Shown here: positions 1-7,957 of the stretch, piece by piece
Layout: the number at the start of each line of letters is the position of its first letter
Numbering within the stretch: the first letter of the stretch is position 1
Virus record (IMG/VR): IMGVR_UViG_3300048929_000021
Coordinates: 1-47,489 of that record
Reading direction: 5' to 3' (one strand)
Source: a virus
DNA: 47,489 nt
Notes under the pieces: generated by a model
Seen by the model: the letters and a program-made list of their open reading frames with translations, nothing else
Database searches by the model: none
Told to the model about the DNA's origin: nothing
Position numbers and translations under genes: made by a program

Positions 1-126
1 AAAGAGTACGTATATCCTGACTGCAAACCACTGCACGACTGATGAAGCAGCACCTGACTCCAAGCGTGGTTATGTCGTCATCGACAACAAGGAACGTGGT
101 AAGTTGATCGATACAAGTCAGCTTGT
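1..126. repeat. Left copy of 126-bp terminal direct repeat
   Basis: Bases 1-126 are identical to 47347-47472. The protease gene runs through the repeat in frame from the right end of the window to the left end. This suggests that the sequence is a circular or circularly permuted genome cut inside a gene, leaving an overlap, rather than a true terminal repeat. The unique length would be about 47.35 kb. Confidence 0.9.
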
Positions 127-586
127 CTATGACATGGTAATCCGTGACACAGGACATGACCTTGCAATTCTGAAAATTCGTAAGGAAGGTCTGTTCCTAC
201 CGGCAGCTAAGATTGCCACACAGGACCCACGAGAGGGTGAAGACGTCTGGACTATCGGTTACCCACTAGGACTGACGAAGACCGTCACACAAGGCCATAT
301 GGGCGATTATGAGACGATCAATAACGACATGGGTTTCGATCAGTTCGGTGACGATGGTCGTACGATGTATCGTGCTACGCCTGCCATTTACGGAGGCAAC
401 TCTGGCGGTGGATTCTTCATGAAGCGTAATGGTGAGTATCTCCTTGTCGGTATTGCTGATGCAGGTTTCCGGTCATTCTTTGTCGCTGGTTACTATGTGA
501 CTCAGAAGGATATCAATGAGCTTGTTTCTCGGGCCTTCAAGGATTATGATCCGAACAAGATCGAACAGAAGAAGTTGAATGACTGA
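2..586 (+). CDS. Trypsin-fold serine protease, C-terminal part (split by window edge)
   Basis: This is the 3' part of a chymotrypsin/trypsin-fold (S1/HtrA-like) protease whose start lies at 47168; joined across the repeat it is about 254 residues. The catalytic triad is visible: His in TANHC (about residue 70, bases 29-31), Asp in GHDLAIL (about 113, bases 158-160) and Ser in GNSGGG (about 194, bases 401-403). The Cys before CSG and the Cys after the catalytic His could form the usual disulfide of the family. There is no PDZ domain, so it is shorter than HtrA/DegP. The N-terminus carries an export signal (see 47168), so it should act in the periplasm or at a membrane. The target is unknown. 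The gene overlaps the next small membrane-protein gene by 8 bases, implying coupled translation. Confidence 0.9.
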   Translation, partial: KSTYILTANHCTTDEAAPDSKRGYVVIDNKERGKLIDTSQLVYDMVIRDTGHDLAILKIRKEGLFLPAAKIATQDPREGEDVWTIGYPLGLTKTVTQGHMGDYETINNDMGFDQFGDDGRTMYRATPAIYGGNSGGGFFMKRNGEYLLVGIADAGFRSFFVAGYYVTQKDINELVSRAFKDYDPNKIEQKKLND

Positions 587-677
587 TATCTGGTTTGGTA
601 TAGTCGTTGGTGGCTTAATAGGATTTCCTATTGGAGTCCTTGTTGGAACCTTTACTGAAAGATATCTCAATGACTGA
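579..677 (+). CDS. Small single-pass membrane protein (32 aa)
   Basis: The ATG at 579 lies inside the end of the protease gene and the frame closes at 677. The product has one hydrophobic Gly/Ile/Val-rich segment (residues 4-24) followed by a short charged tail (TERYLND). It belongs to no family I recognise. Overlapping stop/start junctions on both sides put it in the same transcription unit as the protease and the next membrane protein. It could be an anchor or partner of the protease, but that is inference from position only. Confidence 0.6.
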   Translation: MTDIWFGIVVGGLIGFPIGVLVGTFTERYLND

Positions 678-807
678 GGACCAAGACGACGACAAGACAT
701 CTGCTGAACAGTACTTTCACTACGGTATTTATTGTGGTATTGGATTGGGAGTACTGACAGCAGGTTTTCTCTACTTGATAAACATATTGGAGCAGTCCAT
801 TAAGTGA
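670..807 (+). CDS. Small single-pass membrane protein (45 aa)
   Basis: The ATG at 670 overlaps the previous stop and the frame ends at 807, overlapping the GTG start of the primase gene. The product has an acidic, soluble N-terminus (TEDQDDDK) and one hydrophobic helix at about residues 19-39. No family is recognised. Together with the preceding 32-residue protein it forms a pair of tiny membrane proteins between the exported protease and the replication genes. Confidence 0.6.
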   Translation: MTEDQDDDKTSAEQYFHYGIYCGIGLGVLTAGFLYLINILEQSIK

Positions 808-2369
808 CAACAAAATTTAAGGAAACGGGTTTGCCGTGTCCTTGTGGAGTCTCCAGCGACGCGTATTGTATCGATCACGAAGGTGGAGACTTCTGCTTTT
901 CATGTAGCAAAAGCCCGAGTAAAAAATTTTCAAAAGAGAAATACATAGATTTGGACATTTCTGAAAACGATATTGTTACAGCCGAGTATGTCCCTCATCG
1001 TGGACTATCTCAGAAGACACTAGAATTCTTTGACGTCAAGACGAAACTTGTAAATGGTATACCACTTGAATGGGGATTTCCCTACCCAAATGGTGCTTAC
1101 AAGATCAAACGAGTCAACCCGAAATCAAGGAGCGACAAGTATGTCTGGAAGGGTGAAGCGAACACAGCGGGTCTTTTCGGAGCAGACCGTTTCCCAGCAG
1201 GTTCGAGAGAATCGATCACGATTACAGAGGGAGAACATGACGCCCTCGCGATCAGAGAAGCCGTCGGAGACAAGACTGCCGCAACTTCAGTTCAATCAAG
1301 TTCTACAGCGCTACGAGATTGTGATCTAAATCGTGCGTATATCAACTCATTCGACAAGATTATACTGGCTTTCGACAACGATGAAGCGGGGAAAAGTGCC
1401 CTCAAGAAAGTTGTCTCATCGGGATTGTTTGATTTTAATAAAGTCTATTATATCCCCTTCGACCGTCACAAGGATGCGAATGAGTACCTCGTGGCAAAGG
1501 AACGAGATGAACTTCTCAAGGTCTGGAAAGCTTGTAAGAAGTACACACCAGACAATATTATCTCGACTTTCAACGAGATTTCCGAAGCTCTTAAGGAAAA
1601 CAGGGAAGATGAGATTGGTACGTATCCGACGGACCGACTCAACGACATGCTCTATGGCTTTTATCGAGGACAGGTGGTGCTTGTCAAAGGGCTTGAGGGT
1701 ATAGGCAAGACTGAGATATTCCGACTGATGGAGTTCCATCTTCTAAAGACGACAGATTGTAAACTCGGTCTGATCCATATGGAAGAGGATAAGGCCACAA
1801 CGATCAAGGGGGTAGCGACCTATGAATTGGGCGTTCCCTGTAACCTCCCAGACACTGGCGTTTCTGAAGAAGATGTATTACGAGGATATCGTGATGCCGT
1901 CAAAGGTCGAGAGGATCGTGTCTACATTTACACTATGTTTGGTGGCGATGATCCTGACGATGTCCTCGATAGCATTAGATTTCTTGTGGCTTCTGGTGGT
2001 GTCGATATTGTTTTTCTGGACCATATTACGATGCTTGTATCAGGTGTCGAAGAAGGTGATGAACGTCGCAAGCTCGACTATATCTCGACTAAGCTGAAGA
2101 AGATGGCCAAAGAGTTAAAATTCTGTCTCGTCATGATTACTCATGTCAATGATGATGGACAGACGAGAGGTTCCAGAATGATTTCCAAGATCGCTGACAC
2201 GATGATTAATCTTAATCGTGACCTTACCGCTGACGATGAAAATGATAGGAACACGCTTTGGATGACAATCGAGAAGAACCGATTTACTGGCAGGACTGGT
2301 AAGGCAGGTGGATTGTTCTTCAATACGAATACGTTCAAGCTAGAGGAAAGTCATAGTGAACAACTTTGA
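804..2369 (+). CDS. T7 gp4-like primase-helicase
   Basis: This bifunctional replication protein (521 aa) unwinds duplex DNA at the fork and makes primers for the lagging strand. An N-terminal zinc-binding module has Cys12, Cys14, Cys22, Cys31 and Cys34. A TOPRIM primase core follows, with TEGEHDAL (Glu142) and DND (191-193). A linker leads to a RecA/DnaB-type hexameric helicase with Walker A GLEGIGKT (296-303) and Walker B IVFLDH (Asp406). The length is close to T7 gp4 (566 aa). The start is GTG at 804, overlapping the previous stop by 4 bases. It lies upstream of the DNA polymerase and SSB genes, as expected for a T7-type replication module. Confidence 0.95.
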   Translation: MTTKFKETGLPCPCGVSSDAYCIDHEGGDFCFSCSKSPSKKFSKEKYIDLDISENDIVTAEYVPHRGLSQKTLEFFDVKTKLVNGIPLEWGFPYPNGAYKIKRVNPKSRSDKYVWKGEANTAGLFGADRFPAGSRESITITEGEHDALAIREAVGDKTAATSVQSSSTALRDCDLNRAYINSFDKIILAFDNDEAGKSALKKVVSSGLFDFNKVYYIPFDRHKDANEYLVAKERDELLKVWKACKKYTPDNIISTFNEISEALKENREDEIGTYPTDRLNDMLYGFYRGQVVLVKGLEGIGKTEIFRLMEFHLLKTTDCKLGLIHMEEDKATTIKGVATYELGVPCNLPDTGVSEEDVLRGYRDAVKGREDRVYIYTMFGGDDPDDVLDSIRFLVASGGVDIVFLDHITMLVSGVEEGDERRKLDYISTKLKKMAKELKFCLVMITHVNDDGQTRGSRMISKIADTMINLNRDLTADDENDRNTLWMTIEKNRFTGRTGKAGGLFFNTNTFKLEESHSEQL

Positions 2370-2565
2370 ACCATTACAGGAACCGTGGCTAGAAGAGTTC
2401 CATATCAACAAATACGTCAAGAAGACAGATCATCGTGAATTCAATCGTCCTAATCGATCAGCGACAGAGAATGCTGGGTTTCGTCGATTGATAGAAAAAG
2501 AACGTCGACGTGCGTTTAAAGATGAAATTCGTGTTGACAAAACTCAGATTATATCGAAAGTATAA
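2356..2565 (+). CDS. Hypothetical protein, basic/charged, 69 aa
   Basis: The GTG at 2356 overlaps the end of the primase-helicase gene by 14 bases. The protein is small and hydrophilic, with an acidic N-terminal part (NNFEPLQEPWLEEF) and a strongly basic helical middle (IEKERRRAF). I recognise no domain. Its position between helicase and polymerase hints at a replication accessory role, but nothing in the sequence proves it. Confidence 0.6.
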   Translation: MNNFEPLQEPWLEEFHINKYVKKTDHREFNRPNRSATENAGFRRLIEKERRRAFKDEIRVDKTQIISKV

Positions 2566-2580
2566 GTATAGGATAAAGAA

Positions 2581-2748
2581 ATGATTGTTACAGATGATTA
2601 TTGCCAGTCGGCAGCCACAGATATAATGAACATTGTAGAAAATTTTGGTCTTACTATAGAAGACGATCTGTGGATTGAAGTCTACGATAAGATTTTTGAT
2701 CTCCTTATAGATAAGTTTGAAAGCAATGGTTATGTCAATCATAACTAA
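2581..2748 (+). CDS. Hypothetical acidic protein, 55 aa
   Basis: The ATG at 2581 follows a purine-rich stretch (ggataaagaa). The reading frame ends 9 bases before the DNA polymerase start. The product is acidic and probably helical (IEDDLWIEVYDKIFDLL). I do not recognise a family. Confidence 0.6.
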   Translation: MIVTDDYCQSAATDIMNIVENFGLTIEDDLWIEVYDKIFDLLIDKFESNGYVNHN

Positions 2749-2757
2749 AGGGTCGAC

Positions 2758-4647
2758 ATGGACTTTCCCGGAATTGTATGTGACTTGGAGGCGGATGGGT
2801 TAAATCCCACGAAACTATATGTCCTGTGCGCGACTAACTCAGTCAGTGGTGAACCAAGTGCTGCGATTGACTACGAAGATATGCGAAAGATCAAGAATGT
2901 CGATATCATCGTGTGTCACAACTGTATTCGCTTCGATAAGCCAGCGATGGAACGAATTCTGGATGTTGAGTTCCCCAAGGATACTCTCTTCGTTGATACC
3001 TTGGCTTTGTCTTGGTATCTCTATCCTCTTCGTACTAAGCATGGTCTTGCAGAATGGGGCGAAGAATTTGGTATTCCCAAGCCAGTAATCGATGATTGGT
3101 TCAATCTCTCAATAGAGGAATATACACATCGATGCAAGGAAGACGTAAAGATCAACGCCCTGCTGTGGAAAAAACAGTGGGACTATTTACTAAAACTCTA
3201 TGGTACGCCGGATGCGGCTATGAGTTTCCTCCGATATCTACAGTTCAAGATGGATTGTGCAGCCCTTCAGGAAAAGTCGGGATGGAAGCTGGATCAAGAG
3301 AAGTGCAAAGCGAGCATCGAGAAGCTCGAACAGATGCAGTCGGAGAAGATCGATGAACTTGGCAGAGTCCTCCCTAAAGTACCGATTATCGGAGTTGTCA
3401 AACGACCTAAGGTGTACATCAAACGAGATGGCAAACTTAGCAGCGCTGCAGTCCGTTGGGAACAGCTACTTAAGTCACGAGGACTTCTTGAAAGCAATCC
3501 AGAAAAGATTGACATCATCAAAGGATACAATGAGCCAAATCCAAACAGTCATGGACAAATTAAAGACTGGCTCTTCAGCCTAGGATGGGAACCTGATGTT
3601 TTCAAGACTAATGACAAAGGTGTTGAAGTCCCTCAAATCAATAAGCTCAAACAGGACGGTGGTGGACCGAGTGAGAGTATCAAGAGACTCGGAGAGCTAC
3701 ACCCTGAAATACTTCCTGTTATTGGTCTTGGCATTTTACAGCATCGTCTTGGTATCCTTAATGGGTTTATTCGTGATGTTGACTCTGATGGTTACTTACG
3801 TGCTCGCATAGCAGGACTGACTAACACTCTGAGGTTTAAACATGCCGAACTCGTCAATCTGCCTAAAATCGATGCTCCTTTTGGTATCGATATTCGTGGT
3901 TGTCTGTCTGCTCCTGATGGCTTTGAGCTTTGTGGATCAGACATGTCAAGTCTCGAAGACCGGACCAAACAACACTATATGTGGAAGTACGATCCAGACT
4001 ACGTTCGGGAAATGATGACACCAGACTTCGATCCTCATCTTGATATTGCGGTAATTGCAAATCTTATGACGAAGGTCGATGCAGACTGGTATAAGAAATT
4101 CAAACCAGCGATTGCTAGCCACGATGAGCACACACGTTACAAACTTCTTAAAACGATCCGAGGAATTGCAAAGAATACAAACTACGCCTGTGTCTACGGA
4201 GCTGGAGCACCGAAGATTGCTAAGACGGCAGGCATACCTGTTGCAGAAGCAATTCCGATCCATGCCGCATATTGGCAGCGAAATTGGAGTGTCAAGGCGG
4301 TCGCTAACGACACGAAGACAAAGACTGTCAATCAACAGGAGTGGTTATACAATCCAGTCTCTAAGTTCTGGTATTCCCTTCGTAACAAGAAAGACAAATT
4401 TTCAACACTTAACCAAGGTACAGGAGTCTTTTGTTTCGATACTTGGATTGCTTTTATTCTGTCGAAAAGACGAGAACTCACGGGACAGTTTCATGACGAA
4501 GGTGTTTGGACGATTCGCAAAGGATTTAGAGATGAAATGACAAGTCTATGTAAATGGGCTGTCAAGAAGACAAATGAAGTTCTCGGATTGAATAGAGAAC
4601 TTGATTGTGATGTCCAGTTTGGAGATTTTTATAGTGACATTCACTGA
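2758..4647 (+). CDS. Family A DNA polymerase with 3'-5' exonuclease (T7 gp5-like)
   Basis: This is the replicative polymerase (629 aa). The N-terminal proofreading exonuclease has Exo I DLEAD (residues 9-13), Exo II CHNCIRFD and Exo III YTHRCKED. The polymerase domain shows motif A as SDMSSLEDR, motif B (O helix) as the R-x3-K-x6-YG pattern in RGIAKNTNYACVYG, and motif C FHDEG (about 578-582). Both activities therefore look intact. The length is a little below T7 gp5 (704 aa). The start codon ATG at 2758 is preceded by aaagggtc. In T7 the enzyme borrows host thioredoxin for processivity. I see no phage thioredoxin, and whether this enzyme uses one is unknown. Confidence 0.95.
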   Translation: MDFPGIVCDLEADGLNPTKLYVLCATNSVSGEPSAAIDYEDMRKIKNVDIIVCHNCIRFDKPAMERILDVEFPKDTLFVDTLALSWYLYPLRTKHGLAEWGEEFGIPKPVIDDWFNLSIEEYTHRCKEDVKINALLWKKQWDYLLKLYGTPDAAMSFLRYLQFKMDCAALQEKSGWKLDQEKCKASIEKLEQMQSEKIDELGRVLPKVPIIGVVKRPKVYIKRDGKLSSAAVRWEQLLKSRGLLESNPEKIDIIKGYNEPNPNSHGQIKDWLFSLGWEPDVFKTNDKGVEVPQINKLKQDGGGPSESIKRLGELHPEILPVIGLGILQHRLGILNGFIRDVDSDGYLRARIAGLTNTLRFKHAELVNLPKIDAPFGIDIRGCLSAPDGFELCGSDMSSLEDRTKQHYMWKYDPDYVREMMTPDFDPHLDIAVIANLMTKVDADWYKKFKPAIASHDEHTRYKLLKTIRGIAKNTNYACVYGAGAPKIAKTAGIPVAEAIPIHAAYWQRNWSVKAVANDTKTKTVNQQEWLYNPVSKFWYSLRNKKDKFSTLNQGTGVFCFDTWIAFILSKRRELTGQFHDEGVWTIRKGFRDEMTSLCKWAVKKTNEVLGLNRELDCDVQFGDFYSDIH

Positions 4648-4876
4648 GTTTGTTACCCTGCCTAAGGGTTGTAAAAATCGTATGTACTATGTTATTACGA
4701 TGCCATTAAATGAGTATGGTCAGGGTCCAGTGGAGGGGTCTGAAGTTGATAAAATTACTTACGAAGTCTGGGACTGGTTCTTTGAGACTTCTGAAAGTTT
4801 TGAATTTCTTCCTGATGCAATAGATCGTGCAGAAGAACTTAATCTAATTTGGATGAAAGAAAATGACATTCATTGA
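4634..4876 (+). CDS. Hypothetical protein, 80 aa
   Basis: I chose GTG at 4634 because GGAG at 4621-4624 lies 9 bases upstream. The gene overlaps the end of the polymerase gene by 14 bases. The product is acidic and aromatic-rich (YEVWDWFFETSESFEFLPDAIDRAEEL), probably mixed alpha/beta and soluble. No family is recognised. The overlap indicates coupling with the polymerase. Confidence 0.65.
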   Translation: MTFTEFVTLPKGCKNRMYYVITMPLNEYGQGPVEGSEVDKITYEVWDWFFETSESFEFLPDAIDRAEELNLIWMKENDIH

Positions 4877-5033
4877 CCTAGAACCAATTTCGGGAACGAT
4901 TGTAGCGAACCAGATTGTTCGTATGCGTTCTACGACAGTTGGAAATTACCATACAGTCATCACCTTGGTAAACAATCAAGATATTTTTACAGAGAAGACA
5001 ATCGACGAATTGAAGGTTCTAATTAATGGCTAA
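4863..5033 (+). CDS. Hypothetical protein, 56 aa
   Basis: The ATG at 4863 overlaps the previous gene, and the stop overlaps the start of the single-strand binding protein gene. The product looks like a small beta-rich domain (TIVANQIVRMRSTTVGNYHT...). No family is recognised. The tight overlaps on both sides support it as a real gene. Confidence 0.65.
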   Translation: MTFIDLEPISGTIVANQIVRMRSTTVGNYHTVITLVNNQDIFTEKTIDELKVLING

Positions 5034-5580
5034 TCGTAATATCGTACTATCTGGTGTCGCATATTGGGCACGTCCTCATGAAGGACAGGAAGATGAATAC
5101 GAAGATAAGAAGTTCTACAAGATCACTCTCGTTCCTGATGATGAGTCGTGGGCTAAGTTTGCTAGGACTGGTCTGAAGCTCAAGAAGAAGCCTGTAAACA
5201 AGGATGACGATGCACCTGAAGGTCTGACGTTCAAGCGTGACCTCGAAGGTAAGGAAATCGAAGACAAGAAGACAGGTAAGATCAAGGTCCTTGGTGGTGG
5301 TCCAATCCCTGTAGTAGATGCAGATGGTCAGACATTGACTTGTGAGATTGGTAACGGTTCTCTTGTCGATATCCTCGTAAACGTCTACGATGGTGAATAT
5401 AAGAAGCGTCGTTACGTAGGTCACAGGACTGAAAAGATTCGAGTCAATAAGCTCGTCAAATACGATCCGTTTGCAGAAGATGATTTGTCTGACTTCGGAA
5501 CTGGTTCGAAGGTCGAAGAAGAAGACGAAGAAGAAGTTCCGGTAAAGAAGACAACCAAGAAAAGTGATCTACCATTCTGA
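5026..5580 (+). CDS. Single-stranded DNA-binding protein (T7 gp2.5-like)
   Basis: This 184-aa protein should coat single-stranded DNA and recruit the polymerase and primase-helicase. The body is consistent with an OB-type beta-rich domain with many Lys/Arg. It ends in an acidic run (VEEEDEEEV) and a terminal DLPF tip. That arrangement is typical of SSB proteins, whose acidic C-terminus binds partners. It starts at ATG 5026, overlapping the previous stop by 8 bases, and lies directly upstream of the RecB-like exonuclease. Assignment rests on the C-terminal architecture, size and neighbourhood rather than on a catalytic motif. Confidence 0.85.
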   Translation: MANRNIVLSGVAYWARPHEGQEDEYEDKKFYKITLVPDDESWAKFARTGLKLKKKPVNKDDDAPEGLTFKRDLEGKEIEDKKTGKIKVLGGGPIPVVDADGQTLTCEIGNGSLVDILVNVYDGEYKKRRYVGHRTEKIRVNKLVKYDPFAEDDLSDFGTGSKVEEEDEEEVPVKKTTKKSDLPF

Positions 5581-5738
5581 AAACAATTGACACACTAATC
5601 CCAGATATCCAGGAGACCCTCGTAAAGGGGGTTTCTAGCGTCACTGAAGAGCTTCTCGATAAGTACGCTGCATCCTTCAAGGAACTCCTAAGAACGCGCC
5701 TAGCGGCTTCTGAGAGGCAAAGAGAGGCTACTCTACGA

Positions 5739-6425
5739 ATGTCGAACATCGGTAAGCCGTGTGAACGACAATTGTGGTATGACGTAAACATGAAGAGTGA
5801 GGCTGAACCACTCCCTGCTGAAGCTTATTTGAAGTTCCTGTATGGAGATATCGCAGAGCTTCTTCTTCTTTATCTAGTCGAGGTATCAGGACACGATGTA
5901 CAGGGTACACAAGACACACAAGAAATCGAAGGTGTCCAAGGCCACCGTGACGCAGTTATTGATGGCACAATCGTGGATGTCAAGTCAGCATCAAGCTATT
6001 CATTTAAAAAGTTCAGTGAAGGACGCTTGGCAGAAGATGATGCATTTGGGTACGTCGATCAGCTTCAATCGTATTTATACAGTGGGCAGACCGATGATAA
6101 AGTCAAGGACAAAAATCGTGCCGCCTTCTTGGTACTTGACAAAGTCTTAGGACATATCTGTCTTGACATCCATGAAAAGAAAGACATTCCGTACGATGCG
6201 ATTTACAGACACAAAAAAGAAATGGTATCGAGCGAGTCTCCACCAGAACGTGGATTTGATCCCATCCCGGAAGGACAGTCTGGTAACAGGAAGCTCGGCG
6301 TTAACTGCTCTTATTGTGATTTTAAGCATAAGTGTTACCCTAATCTTAGAACGTTTCTTTATTCAACTGGTCCAGTATTTTTAACAGAGGTACAACGTGA
6401 ACCAAAAGTCCCAGAAGTCAAATAA
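5739..6425 (+). CDS. PD-(D/E)XK exonuclease (Cas4/RecB-like)
   Basis: The 228-aa form shown begins at the first standard start, ATG 5739. Motifs of the fold are present: the N-terminal KPCERQLWY block, GDIAE, GHRDAVIDGTIVDVKSA containing the D-x-K core, and QLQSYLYS (Q-x3-Y). A C-terminal Cys cluster (CSYCDFKHKC, pairing with an earlier Cys) recalls the iron-sulfur site of Cas4/AddB-type nucleases. It probably degrades host DNA or processes phage DNA ends in recombination, as T7 gp6 does. The frame is open upstream to 5568 and encodes plausible helical protein, so the real N-terminus may be up to 54 codons earlier from a non-standard codon (CTG 5577). Confidence 0.88.
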   Translation: MSNIGKPCERQLWYDVNMKSEAEPLPAEAYLKFLYGDIAELLLLYLVEVSGHDVQGTQDTQEIEGVQGHRDAVIDGTIVDVKSASSYSFKKFSEGRLAEDDAFGYVDQLQSYLYSGQTDDKVKDKNRAAFLVLDKVLGHICLDIHEKKDIPYDAIYRHKKEMVSSESPPERGFDPIPEGQSGNRKLGVNCSYCDFKHKCYPNLRTFLYSTGPVFLTEVQREPKVPEVK

Positions 6426-6603
6426 TTTAAGTGATAAGCTAGATGCCCTCTATAAAGAACTCTTCGAAGCTCAGTTCATCCGAGAAGATCAGTACGCAGA
6501 ACAAGACATCATCAATCGTATCCGACGACTTGAAGCAGAAGAAGGAAACGGCCAGATGGAAGCGTATCGAGAAAGTGTACGGGCTGACACGGAGTCAGTA
6601 TAA
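6397..6603 (+). CDS. Hypothetical helical protein, 68 aa, overlapping endonuclease VII gene
   Basis: The GTG at 6397 lies within the last 30 bases of the exonuclease gene. The product is charged and strongly helical (LSDKLDALYKELFEAQF, then an Arg/Glu-rich helix) and could form a coiled coil. Its 3' part overlaps the start of the endonuclease VII gene in another frame. Residue quality in this frame is protein-like up to about base 6545, where the endonuclease frame takes over. It may be a separate small gene, or supply the N-terminus of the endonuclease by frameshifting; I favour a separate gene. Confidence 0.5.
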   Translation: MNQKSQKSNNLSDKLDALYKELFEAQFIREDQYAEQDIINRIRRLEAEEGNGQMEAYRESVRADTESV

Positions 6604-6862
6604 TGAACTTGATGACGGAAGCTGCCCGGTATGCTTACGGAATTGGTCTGACAGCGTCAGGCCTGTTATTGATCACGATCATCATACGGGCTTTGTTCGG
6701 GGACTACTCTGTAGATACTGTAATCATAGGGTTGTTGGCAGGAACCGTGATGCTTCAAAGCTTCAACGCGTTGTTGACTACCTCCTCAGATCAGTAAAGT
6801 ATAAAGTCCCTCCAAAAGTAAAGAAGAAAAAGATTGTCAAAAACATTTCTAATCGTACCTGA
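6530..6862 (+). CDS. Recombination endonuclease VII-like nuclease
   Basis: This zinc-binding His-Me/HNH-type nuclease is related to T4 endonuclease VII, a Holliday-junction and branch resolvase. The diagnostic blocks are RSQYNELDDGSCPVC (first Cys pair), RPVIDHDHHTG (catalytic region) and VRGLLCRYCN (second Cys pair). I chose TTG 6530 because the residues after it (KQKKETARWKRIEKVYGLT) match the usual start of short phage members. The frame is open further upstream to ATG 6443, but that stretch looks like non-coding translation. No clear ribosome-binding site precedes 6530. The gene ends inside the phosphoesterase gene. In T7 the equivalent role is played by gp3. Confidence 0.8.
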   Translation: MKQKKETARWKRIEKVYGLTRSQYNELDDGSCPVCLRNWSDSVRPVIDHDHHTGFVRGLLCRYCNHRVVGRNRDASKLQRVVDYLLRSVKYKVPPKVKKKKIVKNISNRT

Positions 6863-7610
6863 CCAACACGCCCATCCTGAACATGATAACACAAGGGCTG
6901 ACTACCTCGCTAAGCTCACAATTGATCTACGCCCTGATGTGGTTATCAATCTCGGTGATGCTGCCGATATGGATAGTCTTTCTTCTTATGATAAGGGAAA
7001 GCGATCTGCAATCGGTAAGAACTATAAGTCTGATCTGTACTCGCATCTTGAATTCCAAGATCGTTGGTGGGGACCGGTAAAAGCGACCAAAAAGAAAATG
7101 CCATACAGAGTAGTTCTCGAAGGCAATCACGAACATCGTATTGAACGAGCACTAGACATGTCTCCAGAATACGAAGGTGCGATTGGCTTTAAGGATTATC
7201 AATTTGATGAGTTTTACCATACTGTCGTTCGTTATGATGGTGATCTTCCGGGTATCTTCGAACTCGAAGGCATTCTGTTTGCTCATTATTTCCCTGCTGG
7301 CGTTTCAGGGCGTCCTATTGGCGGTGTAAGCCCTGCTCGTGCTATGGGTCAGAAGAATAAGACTTCTTGTATCCAAGGTCATATACATACGTTTGACTTC
7401 TTTTCTGAACGTAACATCGGTGGCAATGTACTGAACTGTCTGGTTGCAGGATGTTTTCAAGACTACGTGAATGGATGGGCAGGATCAATCGGGAAGTTTT
7501 GGAGACCCGGTGTCGCGATTCTAAGGAATGTAGAAGCTGGAAACTATGACCTACAATGGGTCAGTCTTGAAAGTCTAAAGGATATTTATAGTGATGCTAC
7601 CGTCTCGTGA
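6834..7610 (+). CDS. Calcineurin-like metallophosphoesterase
   Basis: This 258-aa phosphoesterase carries the full metal-site signature of the calcineurin-like superfamily: D-x-H (PDQHAHP, residues 10-12), GD (NLGDAAD), GNHE (LEGNHEHR) and GH-x-H (QGHIHTF). The substrate could be a nucleotide, nucleic-acid phosphoester or protein phosphate; the sequence does not say. The start is TTG 6834 after an A/G-rich stretch, overlapping the end of the endonuclease VII gene. Similar enzymes are common in the replication regions of T7-like phages. Confidence 0.9.
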   Translation: MSKTFLIVPDQHAHPEHDNTRADYLAKLTIDLRPDVVINLGDAADMDSLSSYDKGKRSAIGKNYKSDLYSHLEFQDRWWGPVKATKKKMPYRVVLEGNHEHRIERALDMSPEYEGAIGFKDYQFDEFYHTVVRYDGDLPGIFELEGILFAHYFPAGVSGRPIGGVSPARAMGQKNKTSCIQGHIHTFDFFSERNIGGNVLNCLVAGCFQDYVNGWAGSIGKFWRPGVAILRNVEAGNYDLQWVSLESLKDIYSDATVS

Positions 7611-7773
7611 AAGACGGAGGATGGAACAGGCAGTTAAACTTCTACTTGAATACCAGTCAATGGAAGAATTTTTGGAATACTTCGATATTCCTGCTGAGGA
7701 AGCAATCCTCCAATTATATGAAGCTGGACAACTTGATCCAGACAAATTTGAAGAAGTAATTTCAGATGAATGA
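7591..7773 (+). CDS. Hypothetical acidic helical protein, 60 aa
   Basis: Starts at GTG 7591 (or ATG 7594) with AAAGGA about 8 bases upstream, overlapping the phosphoesterase end. It has a basic N-terminus (SRERRRMEQ) followed by acidic helices (MEEFLEYFDIPAEEAILQL) that could form a small helix-turn-helix. No known family. Confidence 0.65.
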   Translation: MMLPSRERRRMEQAVKLLLEYQSMEEFLEYFDIPAEEAILQLYEAGQLDPDKFEEVISDE

Positions 7774-7957
7774 TTTTATCGCATATGTTGAAAAGAAAAC
7801 AATTTCAAAACTCTTTACTTCTTGGTTCCGTCATACAGGATTTATTCATCCAAGTATGAAGCTCGATATCAAAGAAGTTTCAGATACAGAAAAGGGAGAT
7901 CACTTCAGGGTTACTGGTGAACTCCTAGATGACGAGGACTACAGTGTCGGAGCGTGA
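7766..7957 (+). CDS. Hypothetical protein, 63 aa
   Basis: The ATG at 7766 overlaps the previous stop by 8 bases. The product is small, soluble and probably alpha/beta, ending in an acidic segment (ELLDDEDYSVGA). No recognised domain. Its end overlaps the following basic protein gene. Confidence 0.6.
   Translation: MNDFIAYVEKKTISKLFTSWFRHTGFIHPSMKLDIKEVSDTEKGDHFRVTGELLDDEDYSVGA

Noticed and set aside
6603-6797. 64-residue frame with two hydrophobic stretches, holin-like
   Set aside because: It lies entirely within the endonuclease VII and flanking frames, whose zinc and catalytic motifs are unmistakable. It has no ribosome site of its own, and the hydrophobicity comes from reading that gene out of frame.
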